Source of the DNA: Megamerina dolium
Taxonomy: Eukaryota > Arthropoda > Insecta > Diptera > Megamerinidae
Length of the DNA stretch: 64,000 nucleotides
Assembly (NCBI GenBank): GCA_963854835.1
Contig: OY978525.1
Span: 53,751,448-53,815,447 of the forward strand
Reading direction: 5' to 3'
In this document: positions 51,164 to 62,432 of the stretch, one piece after another
How positions within the stretch are numbered: position 1 is the first letter of the stretch
Layout: each line of letters opens with the position of its first letter
Program-made: the position numbers and the translations under genes
The notes under the pieces: model-generated
What the model was told of the DNA's origin: nothing
Database searches by the model: none
The model's input: the letters and a program-made list of their open reading frames with translations, nothing else

Positions 51164-52080
51164 GGGTGCAGTAGCTCAGTGGTTATTGTGTTGGCCTTCT
51201 GATCTGTACGTCGTGGTTCAATCCCCGGCTGATTTTTTTTTTTTTTTTTAACAAGCTTTTTTATTGGATCTTTCTAAAATTACTTAGAAACTAACAATAT
51301 GTAATCAAATCTTACAAACTAAATAAAATTATGTGATATTCCCAACGTTCCATCACAATTTGTTGAGTCACGTGGTATAGCAATTTCACAGCATATTCAG
51401 TGTGGCTTTTCTTTTTAATCGACGATGCCCCGTACTCAGCAACAATTGCCTAGCAAGGGGATTCGGATGACTGTGTAATTTTTGAATGTAGCTTCTGCAA
51501 GACATTGCAACTTCCTCAGAAATTGTGGGTACATTTAAATCTCGATGAATATTAACGTTCCTCATATACCAAGGCGCGTTTACAATAATTCGCAGACACT
51601 TGGATTGTATTCGCTGCAATTTTTCGATATTTGAGGGAGATGCGATGCCCCAAAACTGAATACCATAAGTCAAGATTGGCTTCAGGATTGCTTTATATAA
51701 TAGCACTTTGTATTCGAGATTCAACTTTGATCTTTTGTGTTTCAGCCACCATAACTGATTAATTTGTTATGCATCCCCGGCTGATGCATAACAAATTTAA
51801 AATCGAAAATATTTTTCTTTCGAACGGTACCCACCTGTTGGCAAGCAATTGGCAATTCTTCTGACAGTAACAACTTGCAATGAAAAAGCTTCTAAATGAA
51901 CTCTGTGACAAAGCTCAGAAAAAGTGATGTCGTATGGGTTCTGCCGTTCGGAACCGGCTAAAATAAGTAGGTCCCTTCTAATACTGTCCAAAATTTAACA
52001 CGTACAACAGTAATGGAAGAGAAGCTCGGCCAATGTAACCTTCGAGTCTTTAAGTGCCACATATTTATTTTATTTATTTA
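51164..52080 (+). mobile_element. SINE-c, split by a JOCK-1 insertion (left arm)
   Basis: The tRNA-like head (TAGCTCAGTGG A box; GGTTCAATCCC B box) begins near 51164, directly after the copia C-terminus. The body resumes at 51773 and runs to the ATTTATTTTATTTATTTA tail at about 52078. The JOCK-1 tail lies between two copies of ATCCCCGGCTGAT (51221-51233 and 51773-51785), a 13-bp target-site duplication. Mirror image at 54632-55547. Confidence 0.88.
51234..51772 (-). mobile_element. JOCK-1 tail, copy B (left arm)
   Basis: Minus-strand LINE end with poly(A) (T-run 51233-51249) and LEYKVLLYKAILKPILTYGI, FWGIASPSNIEKLQRIQSKC, LNVPTISEEVAMSCRSYIQK and RRLKRKATLNML. At its truncated 5' end, a perfect inverted copy of the flanking SINE sequence (AATTTGTTATGCAT, 51761-51774, against 51784-51797) separates element and target. 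Confidence 0.9.
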
Positions 52081-52398
52081 GAAACATTGAAAATCAATTA
52101 AAATTATGGGCTTATATTAGCATTTTTTCTTTTTAATCTTGTAAACGGATATTCGTGTTGAGAGGAAATGTTGAAATAGTACTATTTTACTACTATTTTA
52201 AAATTTCCTCTCTAGTAATTGAATTAGTCATATGCAACCCGAATATCTGGTACTACATTTCTACGATTCACAGTTTATTTCTCTTATTCTACATTTCTTT
52301 TATAGTATATATATATATGATTTGTATATTAGCTTTAAGCCTTCGAATAACAATGATCTACGCGTGTCTTATTCTTGACGGCAATAACTAACAATATA

Positions 52399-54045
52399 CA
52401 GTGGCTCCCAGCTTATTTCGTACAGTGACAGTTTAAAAATTGCTGTAGTCGTAATTCCTAATATAGCAAAAATTTGAACAAAATATAAATGCCATTTTAG
52501 AAAGGAAGGTTTGTTTTTTATTTTCCAAAATTTACTTTTTCAAAATTTTAGTGTTTGACACTATAAAAAAATAAAATAAGAAAAAATAGGAAAATTCATG
52601 TCACAGCTTATTTCGTACAGTCTCTTTAAGTTCAAACTAAAAACAAAGTAAGTTGATTTTAATATTTAGTTGACATCCCTTAGCGTTAATGACAGCCTGG
52701 AGTCTATTTGGCATTGAATCCACCAATTTTTGAGTGATGTCTGGTGTGATTTTTTTCCATTCTTCCATCAGTACCTTCTTTAGGTCTTGCTTATTAGAAA
52801 TCTTGTGTGTTCTTATTTTATTGTCCAAAATAGACCAAAGATTTTCAATCACATTCATGTCAGGTGACTGTGGTGGTGGAGACATCAAGTGTGGGCAGTT
52901 CCAAATAAGCCAAGATTGCACAATCCCAGATTTATGTTTTGGGTCATTATCTTGGTAGTACCGAAATTCTTCCCGCAAACCCAGTTTGTCTGCACTTTGA
53001 AGTAAATTGTTTTTCAGAATCTCGAGGTACTTCATTTTGTCCATTGTTTCCTCAATAAAAACCAATTCACCTACTCCGGCTGCTGACATACAGGCCCAAA
53101 CCATCACGCTACCGCCACCATGCTTCACTGTGGGCTTAAGGTTCTCCTTGTTTAGCTCGGTATTCGCTTTACGCCAAACATATGACATTCCGTCCGAGCC
53201 AAAAATATTAAACTTAGACTCATCCGCGAAAATAACGGTATTCCAGAACGCAGGAGTCTTAATAATATGCTCTTTGGCGAAGTCAAGTCGGCGTTGTATA
53301 TTCATTTTTGAAATGAATGGTTTCTTTCGGGCTACTCTACCGTTCAAGTCATGATTGCGCAGCACACGTCGGACAGTTTCAGCACTGGATGATTTTCCTA
53401 TTTCACGCTGAACCTCTGCAGCCAACTTCGGAGCGGATAACTTTGGATTTTTCTTAATTTTTCGTGCAACATAACGCTCGTCTGAAGCGTTGAAAATCTT
53501 ATTAGGTGCTTCTCTGCCCTTGTTCTCCAACCGATTTTCGCGAACGAAGCGTTGAATGATGTATTGGACAGTTGAGGCACTTAAATTTGTCATTTCAGCA
53601 ATTTTTCGCACACTCTGACCTTTCCTAAAATGGTTAATTACCAGTTTACGCTGTTCCATCGTTGTACGACGACCCATAACGCTAAATGTTTAATTTACAG
53701 CACTTTAACTATTTAAAATAATAATAATAAAAATTGTTATAATAGTTAAAAAGGTCCAAAAACTCATACAATTCAAAAAAACTTTGTAACTGCGCGGCAG
53801 AATGAAACTTACTTACATTGAAGTTTGTGTACGAAATAAGATGTGAGCTGAAAATCAGCTGATCAATAGTTTTTCTCTCTTGCATGACAAAAAGAACAAT
53901 TTTTGGGGTTCCCCGTTTTCTTATTAGGTTTACTAAACACATACATAGACATCTACATTCAAAACTTATTGATAAGTTTTTTAGTTTCGATGTTACAGCC
54001 ATGTACATAAAAATATATACACTGTACGAAATAAGCTGTGAGCCA

Positions 54046-54048
<3 letters not shown>
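52399..54048 (-). mobile_element. Complete Tc1-type transposon with IR/DR ends
   Basis: 1,650 bp, flanked by TA. The TIRs begin CAGTGGCTC.CAGCTTATTT and run to the GTACAGT block. Each end has an outer and an inner copy of CAGCTTATTTCGTACAGT: 52409-52426 and 52604-52621 on the left; 54021-54038 and a diverged copy at 53827-53845 on the right. That is the IR/DR arrangement of several Tc1-like families. It carries an uninterrupted transposase gene. It sits in the TA-repeat spacer of the palindrome. Confidence 0.93.
52637..53677 (-). CDS. Tc1-type transposase, intact (346 aa, DD34E)
   Basis: One open frame from Met 53677. The N-terminal paired-like DNA-binding region has two helix-turn-helices (KGQSVRKIAEMTNLSASTVQ; KNPKLSAPKLAAEVQREI) with a GR-basic linker between them. 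The catalytic domain has all three acids: VIFADESKFNIFGSDG (D), RYYQDNDPKHKSGIVQSWLI (D) and SPDMNVIENLWSILDN (E), with 34 residues between the last two. The Gly-rich box HGGGSVMVWACMSAAGVGEL is present. Length is normal for Tc1 transposases (about 340 aa). It would excise and reinsert the element at TA sites. No defect is visible, making this the best candidate for a potentially active gene product among the transposons here. Confidence 0.94.
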   Translation of the reverse strand: MGRRTTMEQRKLVINHFRKGQSVRKIAEMTNLSASTVQYIIQRFVRENRLENKGREAPNKIFNASDERYVARKIKKNPKLSAPKLAAEVQREIGKSSSAETVRRVLRNHDLNGRVARKKPFISKMNIQRRLDFAKEHIIKTPAFWNTVIFADESKFNIFGSDGMSYVWRKANTELNKENLKPTVKHGGGSVMVWACMSAAGVGELVFIEETMDKMKYLEILKNNLLQSADKLGLREEFRYYQDNDPKHKSGIVQSWLIWNCPHLMSPPPQSPDMNVIENLWSILDNKIRTHKISNKQDLKKVLMEEWKKITPDITQKLVDSMPNRLQAVINAKGCQLNIKINLLCF

Positions 54049-54319
<271 letters not shown>

Positions 54320-54631
54320 AGTTATTGCCGTCAAGAATAAGACACGCGTAGATCATTGTTATTCGAAGGCTTAAAGCTAATATACAAATCATATATATAT
54401 ATACTATAAAAGAAATGTAGAATAAGAGAAATAAACTGTGAATCGTAGAAATGTAGTACCAGATATTCGGGTTGCATATGACTAATTCAATTACTAGAGA
54501 GGAAATTTTAAAATAGTAGTAAAATAGTACTATTTCAACATTTCCTCTCAACACGAATATCCGTTTACAAGATTAAAAAGAAAAAATGCTAATATAAGCC
54601 CATAATTTTAATTGATTTTCAATGTTTCTAA

Positions 54632-55547
54632 ATAAATAAAATAAATATGTGGCACTTAAAGACTCGAAGGTTACATTGGCCGAGCTTCTCTTCCATTACT
54701 GTTGTACGTGTTAAATTTTGGACAGTATTAGAAGGGACCTACTTATTTTAGCCGGTTCCGAACGGCAGAACCCTTACGACATCACTTTTTCTGAGCTTTG
54801 TCACAGAGTTCATTTAGAAGCTTTTTCATTGCAAGTTGTTACTGTCAGAAGAATTGCCAATTGCTTGCCAACAGGTGGGTACCGTTCGAAAGAAAAATAT
54901 TTTCGATTTTAAATTTGTTATGCATCAGCCGGGGATGCATAACAAATTAATCAGTTATGGTGGCTGAAACACAAAAGATCAAAGTTGAATCTCGAATACA
55001 AAGTGCTATTATATAAAGCAATCCTGAAGCCAATCTTGACTTATGGTATTCAGTTTTGGGGCATCGCATCTCCCTCAAATATCGAAAAATTGCAGCGAAT
55101 ACAATCCAAGTGTCTGCGAATTATTGTAAACGCGCCTTGGTATATGAGGAACGTTAATATTCATCGAGATTTAAATGTACCCACAATTTCTGAGGAAGTT
55201 GCAATGTCTTGCAGAAGCTACATTCAAAAATTACACAGTCATCCGAATCCCCTTGCTAGGCAATTGTTGCTGAGTACGGGGCATCGTCGATTAAAAAGAA
55301 AAGCCACACTGAATATGCTGTGAAATTGCTATACCACGTGACTCAACAAATTGTGATGGAACGTTGGGAATATCACATAATTTTATTTAGTTTGTAAGAT
55401 TTGATTACATATTGTTAGTTTCTAAGTAATTTTAGAAAGATCCAATAAAAAAGCTTGTTAAAAAAAAAAAAAAAATCAGCCGGGGATTGAACCACGACGT
55501 ACAGATCAGAAGGCCAACACAATAACCACTGAGCTACTGCACCCATC
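54632..55547 (-). mobile_element. SINE-d, split by JOCK-1 (right arm mirror of SINE-c)
   Basis: The tail is at about 54632 and the body runs to 54936. The tRNA-like head lies at about 55476-55547 (A box at 55530-55540, B box at 55486-55496 on the minus strand). The same 13-bp target duplication flanks the JOCK-1 insertion (54924-54936 and near 55476-55488). Confidence 0.88.
54937..55475 (+). mobile_element. JOCK-1 tail, copy C (right arm)
   Basis: Mirror of copy B. The frame 54985-55323 encodes the same 112-residue C-terminal segment, followed by AATAAA and a 16-A tail (55460-55475). The identical 5' inverted filler is present (ATGCATAACAAATT next to AATTTGTTATGCAT). Confidence 0.9.
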
Positions 55548-55552
55548 CACCC

Positions 55553-58500
55553 GCAATGCTTCTTCTTAGCTAAATTTTTTGTGAAAACATCAGCTATCAT
55601 TGCAATTGAACAGATATATTTAAACTTTACATAGAAAGTGCACGCACGTGATGGTATTTGATGCCTATATGTTTAGTACGCATTGTACGAGTTGTTGTGT
55701 GCTCAAGTTATCGCCTAGTATGACAACAGGCGAGTTTTAGTTTTGGAAGCCAATTTTTTCTAGCAACCGTTTCAAGTATACAGCTAATTTTACCAGGAGG
55801 ATAGCGCAATATACTTAGCTTCTGTTGTGCTTCATGTTATGGTGCTCTGCTTTTTAGATTCCCATGACACTGGTCCACCGTTCATGATCAACACGTTGCC
55901 TGAGTATGATTTTCTACCTTTGGTGTCGCCACCCCAATCTCCGTAGACGTAGCCATGTAGTTTTTCACCGTTTGGAATATAATGTAGCTTAATGTAGATG
56001 GTTTTCGACAAGTACCGCAAAATGTGTTTGGCACCGCACTTGTACTCGGTTGTCGGGTTCGTGTTACATTGCCCTAATTTACTCACAGAATTGTCTTGTG
56101 GATATAGCTAAATACATAAATTCGCCGATCAGTGTATGATATGCACCCTTTTCTGGCATTACGGAGTTGTCGTCAACACATTTTATTTGGAAACTTGGAT
56201 CGAGAGGTGTGGATACAGGACGATAGTCGAGCATGCCATAGTTTTCCAGTAGAGTGCTGATGTACTGCTTTTGGCTAACTGATATAGCGCCAGTGTTTTT
56301 GTATCTCTCTATTTCTCAACCAAGAAAGTAGGATAGTAGGCCTTTGTAAACGATTTTAAACTCGTTCGCTAATTTGGGTTTGACCGCTTCTATATAATCT
56401 TCTTCAGTACTATCTAAAATTAAATCATCAACATATACGGCTTTTAAAAACAATTCGCCCTGTTTTGTACTTTTATATAGACACGGTTCGTTACTACATG
56501 GTATAAAACCCACGCTCTGTAGAACAATATCCAGTTTCGAGTTCCACTCTCGTCCGGATTGCTTCAATCCATAGATTGCTTTATTCAGCCCCAAGACTCT
56601 ATTTGGGTGTGCTTCGCTTACAAATCCTTCCGACTGCTTCATGTAGCAAGCTTCACTTTAGTCACCGTTGAGATATGCCGTCGTGACATCTAGTTGGTGT
56701 AGGTGCAACTTGTGCGATGTTGCTAACGCCAATAGCATGCGTATTGTAGCGTACCTGATCACTGGAGAGAACATCTCGGAGTAGTTTATACCATATTTTT
56801 GGGTACATCCCTTGGCCACTAGCCTCGTCTTGAACCGTTCGATGTTTCGTTCTTTATCGTTTTTGGTTGAAAACTTTCATTTACAACCGATAGATATATG
56901 GTCTAATGGTAAATCGGCCATTGTCCATGTGTTGTTCCCAATCAACGATGAGTATTGACGGCTCCCATCCACTCAGAGAAGTGTTTGCTGTCACTAATCT
57001 AATCACTAATTTTTTATAGATTCACACCATGGTTGTTGCTATTTAGCATATTAACATAGTTGTACTGCTTAGTCGGTCTGCCTCGTTTACCCGGTTTTAT
57101 TATTTTCGGCCTTCGCCGGGAAACTTTATTTGGCTCGTTACTTTAAATTGACACTAACACGCATGGTGTGTTGGTTTTCTCCGTTGATTCCGTTGGAAAT
57201 AGAAAATAATCCGAAGGAGCTAAACCTGGCGAATAAGGTGCGTGCTGAAGCAATTCGAGCTTTAACTTATTGATTTTGGCCATCAAATAGCCGATGTGTG
57301 AACTGGTGCATTGTCTTGATGAAACAACACTTTCTTTTTCGCCAAACGTCGCCTTTTATCTTTAATTTATTCACTTAAACGCTGCAACAAATAAGCATAA
57401 TACTCGCCATTGATTGTTTTTCCCTTTTGAAGATAATAAAAATTATCCCACGTGCATCCCAAAAAACAGACGCCATAACCTTGCCAGCAGATGGGACTGT
57501 CTTCGCCACCCAATATTTTATGGTCGTAAACGAAGGAGCAGACTCCCCCAGAGTAGAATCTAGATTGGCTTTACTATTCGTTGGACTGAGATCTTTCAAA
57601 TTAAAGTATTGAATTACATAACGGAGACCACTTTTTTCCATGTTTACAAAAAAAAAAAATACTAAACAACGTGGCGCGTTGAAACTTAAAACATAAGTTT
57701 CAAAAGGTTGCAACTTTTCACCAAAGTAATTTTTTTCAAACTACTGCCGCCATCTTTATGTCAAGTCGACATCCTCTACCATTAGGTCGGAACTTGTGAT
57801 TTTACGTTTTATCTAACACTATAGTTAAACAGCCAAACACTCTAAGCTGAGCTTTCGCATGGTTTGCGCTGGTACTAAATTTCATTTGGAGTTACACCGT
57901 CAAGGGCTTTAGTTCTTACACGATTTCGCAAATAAACTGCTGTGGCGATGGCTTCTGCCCAAAATTTGTCGCATAATCCAGCGTGCACTAGCATGCATTG
58001 CGCCATTTCAACGAGCGTGCTATTTGCGCGTTCTGCCATACTGTTTTGCTGTGGCGAGTTTGGAACAGTTAGCTGACGCTAAATGCCTTGTTCTTTTAGG
58101 TAATTATCAAACGCGTTGCTTACGTACTCTCGGAAAATCTGGCTTCCAATAATTTTTATTTTTCGACCGGTTTGTCGCTCGACAAGATTCTTAAAAGTCC
58201 TAAAATTTTGGAACACATAGTCTTTATTTTCCATAAAATAATCATATATTTTTCGCGAATTATCATTCACTAATATCAGAAAATAACGTGCTTCACCGAT
58301 TAATTTTGTGTTGAAAGGTGCATATTTTGCTTAACATACATGAAACACATGAAATGTTTTCAAGCATTTTTGTGTTGTTAAAGCTGTGAACTATTTCTTT
58401 TGATGCAAGTTCTGTTAAGCTTTGCAAATGTACAAGCTGTTTTCTTTGACGCACATTCATTTTTAAAATTAACTTTGGCACCATTTTTTACACCCTTACT

Positions 58501-58935
58501 AACAGAGAAGAAATTTACTTGCAAAGAAGGAACATATAAAACATCTTTAAGTATGATTTTACAGTTTTATATTCTAATCTTTAGATCACCTCTTCCTTCA
58601 GCATAGACAAAATGCTCTCCAGCAACAATTTTTCTCTGTTTCTCTTCTTTGAACGTATCAAACATGCCACAATTGCTGAATTTGCATTTTTTATTCTCTG
58701 ATAGTGTCAATGCAGCTGCAGAATAGGAGTGCTCTTTCTCTTTTCTTTTCCCGTCTTTACATTTCTCCGCATAGTGCCCTCATTATCCACAGTTAAAACA
58801 TTTGCCGTTGTTCTTTCTTTCTTTGTTGTTATTGCTCGCACTTGTACTTTTGCTGTACCCTCTAAAATATTTACCGATATCATATTTTCCTCTGTCGCTG
58901 TTGTTAGCGTCACTGCTGCAGTGATGTGCTATATC
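55553..58935 (-). pseudogene. Copia element, right-hand copy (gag end to RNase H)
   Basis: Mirror of the left copy from 58407 inward, with the YVDD box (56430 region) and TKQGELF. It also includes upstream parts lacking on the left: a gag zinc knuckle KCFNCGxxGHYAEKCKDGKR (58800-58740; two stops where xx are), then GEHFVYAEGRGDLKIRI and ILKDVLYVPSLQVNFFSVSK-like pol N-terminal region near 58610-58490, and KNVRQRKQLVHLQSLTELAS leading into integrase. The 5' end stops at a (TA)n tract near 58950, so the 5' LTR is missing. Confidence 0.85.
57178..57765 (-). mobile_element. Mariner nested in copia, right-arm copy
   Basis: Mirror image of 48943-49530, encoding the same 112-residue fragment (57375-57713). 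Its presence in both arms dates the mariner insertion before the inverted duplication. Confidence 0.82.
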
Positions 58936-59003
58936 TTTACGTGGTTCAGTTGTATATATATATATATATATAAATATATATAAATATATATAAATATATA
59001 AAA

Positions 59004-59070
<67 letters not shown>

Positions 59071-59074
<4 letters not shown>

Positions 59075-59138
59075 GGAAGAGAAGCTCGGCCAATGAGCCC
59101 TTTCGGGCTTTATGTGGCCACATATTTATTTTTTTATA
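59071..59138 (+). mobile_element. SINE-e: 3' end fragment only
   Basis: TAATGGAAGAGAAGCTCGGC through GTGGCCACATATTTATTT: the last about 65 bp of the SINE, bounded by TA tracts on both sides. Inverted partner at 59226-59292. Confidence 0.85.
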
Positions 59139-59151
59139 TATTATATATTTT

Positions 59152-59226
<75 letters not shown>

Positions 59227-59237
<11 letters not shown>

Positions 59238-59419
59238 AATATGTGGCCACATAAAGCCCCAAAGGGCTCATTGGCCGAGCTTCTCTTCCATTACTGTTGT
59301 GCGTCTTAAATTTTTGGACAATATTAGAAGGGACCTACTTATTTTAGCCGGTTCCGAACGGCAGAACACCTGTGGCATCGCTTTTTCTGAGCTTTGTCAC
59401 AGAGTTCTTTAAGAAGCTT

Positions 59420-59425
<6 letters not shown>
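59227..59425 (-). mobile_element. SINE-f: 5'-truncated SINE
   Basis: Minus-strand SINE body up to GAAAAAGCTTCTT near 59420, where a TA tract begins; the tRNA-like head is missing. The 3' end has TGGCCACATA, as in SINE-e, while SINE-a and SINE-c/d have GTGCCACATA. These two therefore form a subfamily. Confidence 0.85.
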
Positions 59426-59494
<69 letters not shown>

Positions 59495-59926
59495 GGTGTT
59501 ATGGTGGTCTGGTGGTGTTTTCGCAAGGTAACGTGTCTAACTGCCTCAACCGGGTGGGGCTAGCGCAACCCTTTTAAACTCATCGCAAGTCAACTCACTG
59601 GCTGTCATGTAGTGTGATCTGAGCGCTATGTGATGATACCTTTATTTGTTAATGAGGGGTAGTCATATAGCTTGCTCTGCTTACTATGTGATGACGCTTT
59701 CATTATTATTAATGGGGGCCCTCCATGTGGCGACCACTGGGCAACGTCTTCCTGGCACCCGCTGGGAGGCGGCTGAAGTGAGTGGCGAAAATCTCCTCGG
59801 TTAGGGGCTGTGCGTTGGGTTTGCGACCCGCCACATAAAAAATCCCCCCAATGAAAACAACAAATATGCCTCGGATAAGGACTACCACTTTTGTTGATGA
59901 CCCCCGCAAACGAGGGGGTCATCAAC

Positions 59927-60780
59927 AGTCCTGTCAACAGTGATGTCCTCGAAAAATACAGAGCTGACATCACCGCTCTCCAGGAAATGCGATGGACAGG
60001 ACAGGGCTGCTCCAAAAGAGCGTCCTGTGACATCTACTACAGTTGCCATGCTGAAAGGCACGAATTAGGATGTGGATTTTTGGTCAGCAAGAGACTACGA
60101 CATCTTGTCTCACAGTTCACGCCTGTGAACGAACGGCTGGCCACAATCCGCATCAAGGCAAAATTTTTCAACATCAGCCTTATATGTGCCCACGCTCCGA
60201 CGGATGAGAAGGACAATGTGACCAAGGAGAGCTTCTTTCAGCGCCTCGAAGAAGCTTATGACCGCTGCCCCGCCACGATATCAAAATCGTGCTTGGCGAC
60301 TTTAATGCCAGGGTGGGCAAGGAAGGTACCTTTGGTCCAACTGTCGGAAAATTCAGCCTCCACCAGAACACCTCCGATAACGGAATGAGGCTGATCGACT
60401 TCGCCGCAGCACGAAACATGGTAATTGGTGGTACCAGATTCCAGCATCTCGACATCCACAAAGCGACATGGCTGTCTCCAGATCAACGTACAAGAAACCA
60501 AATTGATCATGTGGTGATTGACGGAAGGCATGCGTCCAGTGTGATGGACGTGAAATCGATCCGTGGTGCCAAAATCGACTCGGATCACTACCTTGTTGCA
60601 GCTAAGGTGGGCACAAGTTTATGTGTTGCAAATAACAAGAGAAGTTCCACACAGAGAAAGCTCGACGTCAGTAAGCTGCGATCACCAGAGACAGCAGATG
60701 CATTTTCCACTCGACTATCGGATTTGCTTATGCAGAACACTCCCCCACTTGATGATACATGAGCACGGTGGACACATATA
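59927..60780 (+). pseudogene. RTE-1 copy H endonuclease domain (frameshifted)
   Basis: First frame: LEKYRADITALQEMRWTGQG (active-site Glu), ELGCGFLVSKRLRHLVSQFT, VNERLATIRIKAKFFNISLI and CAHAPTDEKDNVTKESFFQR, to EEAYDRC. A missing C in the CCCC run near 60267 (copy G has five) moves the frame. It continues IVLGDFNARVGKEGTFGPTV, NTSDNGMRLIDFAAARNMVI, SPDQRTRNQIDHVVIDGRHA and IDSDHYLVAAKVGTSLCVAN (the catalytic SDH). TGC to TGA at about 60762 ends it, followed by a deletion to about 60785. The N-terminal GTWN block is absent. Confidence 0.85.
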
Positions 60781-60849
60781 TCCTCTAAAATTCTTCGAAA
60801 AGATCAAGCGCCTGAGTAGGTTTAAATCCCGGAGCCTCTTCTTGTCGTG

Positions 60850-62432
60850 ATGGAAATGGGAATCTGGTTACAGATGTCCAGAGTGTACTGAGCCTATGGA
60901 GGGAACACTTCTCCACGTTACTGAATGGTGATGCTACGAACAATTCCGCCGCTGGAGGAGATTGCCCGATAACACCAATTACAGATGATGGTGTTGATGT
61001 TCCACCACCCGACTATGACGAGGTTGAAACGGCCATTTTAAGGCTGAAGAACAACAAAGCTGCAGGTGCTGATGGCCTGCCTGCCGAGTTGTTTAAGACC
61101 GGAAGCGATAAGCTGCTCACCCGCATGCACCAGCTCATAAGCAGAATATGGTCGGATGAAAGCATGCCTGATGATTGGAGGCTCAGCGTTCTCTGTCCCG
61201 TACATAAAAAGGAGACCCCAATTTGCGCCAACTACCGTGGAATAAGTCTCCTGAGCATCGCATACAAGGTTCTATCGAGCGTACTATGTGAAAGGTTGAA
61301 GCCTATGCTCAGCAACCTGATTGGACCGTATCAGTGTGGCTTCAGACCTGGTAAATCCACCATCGACCAGATTTTCACACTGCGCCAAATCCTGGAGAAG
61401 ACCCAAGAAAAACAGATTGACACACACCACCTATTTGTTGATTATAAAGCCGCTTTCGACAGTCCGGTAAGGGATTACCTCTACGCAACAATGTCTGAGT
61501 TCGGTATTCCTGCAAAGCTCATTCGACTTTGTAGAATGACACTGCATAACTCCCGTTGTGCAGTGAAAATTGGGAGGGACTTCTCCGCACCGTTTAATAC
61601 CGAACGGGGTTTCAGACAAGGTGATTCGTTATCGTGCGACTTCTTCAATCTTATTATGGAGAAAATAATACAAGCTGCTGATCTACAACATAATGGCACT
61701 ATCTTCAACAAAAGTGTCATGCTGTTAGCGTATGCGGACGATATTGACATAATCGGCATGAACACGCGAGCAGTCAGTGCAGCATTCTCAGAGTTGGAAA
61801 TAGAGTCGCGTCGGATGGGTCTCACGGTGAACGAGGGCAAGACGAAATATCTAGTGTCAACAAACAAAGAGTCCCGGCGTCTTGGACAGCACGTCACTGT
61901 TGACAACTACGCTTTTGAAGTAGTAAGGGACTTTGTCTATCTTGGAACCAGCATTAACAGCAGTAATGTCGTCAGCTTGGAGATCATGCGTAGGATAACT
62001 CTTGCTAACAGGTGTTACTTTGGGCTGAGTAAGCAATTGAGAAGTCGAGCCCTCTCTCGAAGAACGAAAACTACACTCTACAAGTCTCTCATCATGCCTG
62101 TCCTAACATATGGCGCTGAAGCCTGGACAATTTCCACCTCGGATGAGCGAATGCTTGGCGTTTTCGAGAGAAAAGTCCTACGCAAGATTTTTGGACCTAT
62201 TTGCGTTGGTGGCGAGTACCGAATAAGGGACAACCATGAGCTGTACGAGCTGTATGCCGATATTGACATAGTAAAGCGCATCAAAATCCAGCGGCTGCGC
62301 TGGCTAGGTCATGTCGAGCGAATGGAAGAACACGCTCCAGCTAAGAAGGTGTTATATTCGGAACCCGCTGGAGGACGGCGCAGAAGAGGAAGACCAAGTA
62401 CTGGAGAACCTGACGGCACTTGGAATTTCTAA
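60850..62432 (+). CDS. RTE-1 copy H reverse transcriptase (open frame)
   Basis: The frame is open upstream of Met 61089 (DGNGNLVTDVQSVLSLWREH from about 60850) to 62432. RT blocks: LRLKNNKAAGADGLPAELF, WRLSVLCPVHKKETPICANY, CGFRPGKSTIDQIFTLRQIL, THHLFVDYKAAFDSPVRDYL (motif A), NTERGFRQGDSLSCDFFNLI, VMLLAYADDIDIIGMNTRAV (YADD intact), VRDFVYLGTSINSSN, then PVLTYGAEAWTISTSDERML and RLRWLGHVERMEEHAPAKKV. The last about 14 residues (PSTGEPDGTWNF) are out of frame, because a segment coding LRWKDQ, retained in copies C and E, is deleted here. The polymerase core looks functional, but the upstream endonuclease is not. Confidence 0.88.

Larger units (their letters stand above)
48301..52398 (+). repeat. 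Left arm of the 4.1-kb inverted repeat
   Basis: 4,098 bp that match the reverse complement of 54311-58407 almost base for base. The differences I found by eye are G/T at 48390-48392 versus its partner, C/G near 50251 (TKQCELF versus TKQGELF) and a homopolymer length difference (17 T near 51233-51249 versus 16 A). The arm contains copia, mariner, SINE and JOCK-1 sequence plus about 320 bp of unassigned AT-rich DNA (52081-52398). Confidence 0.95.
58950..59490. repeat. Three (TA)n tracts interleaved with inverted SINE ends
   Basis: TA tracts at about 58954-59072 (with AAATATATA variants), 59145-59226 and 59426-59491 alternate with SINE fragments. The first and second SINE pieces are inverted relative to each other around the middle tract. 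The last piece ends where the third tract starts. Confidence 0.93.

Noticed and set aside
51164..51240. tRNA gene (A and B boxes at the head of SINE-c, also SINE-a and SINE-d)
   Set aside because: Acceptor and T stems cannot pair, and the same head recurs fused to a common SINE body, so it is a SINE promoter and not a tRNA gene.
52081..52398. Separate gene in the inner segment of the palindrome arms (78-codon frame in both arms)
   Set aside because: The frame is duplicated only because the arms are. It is AT-rich with no motif, so duplication is not evidence of selection.
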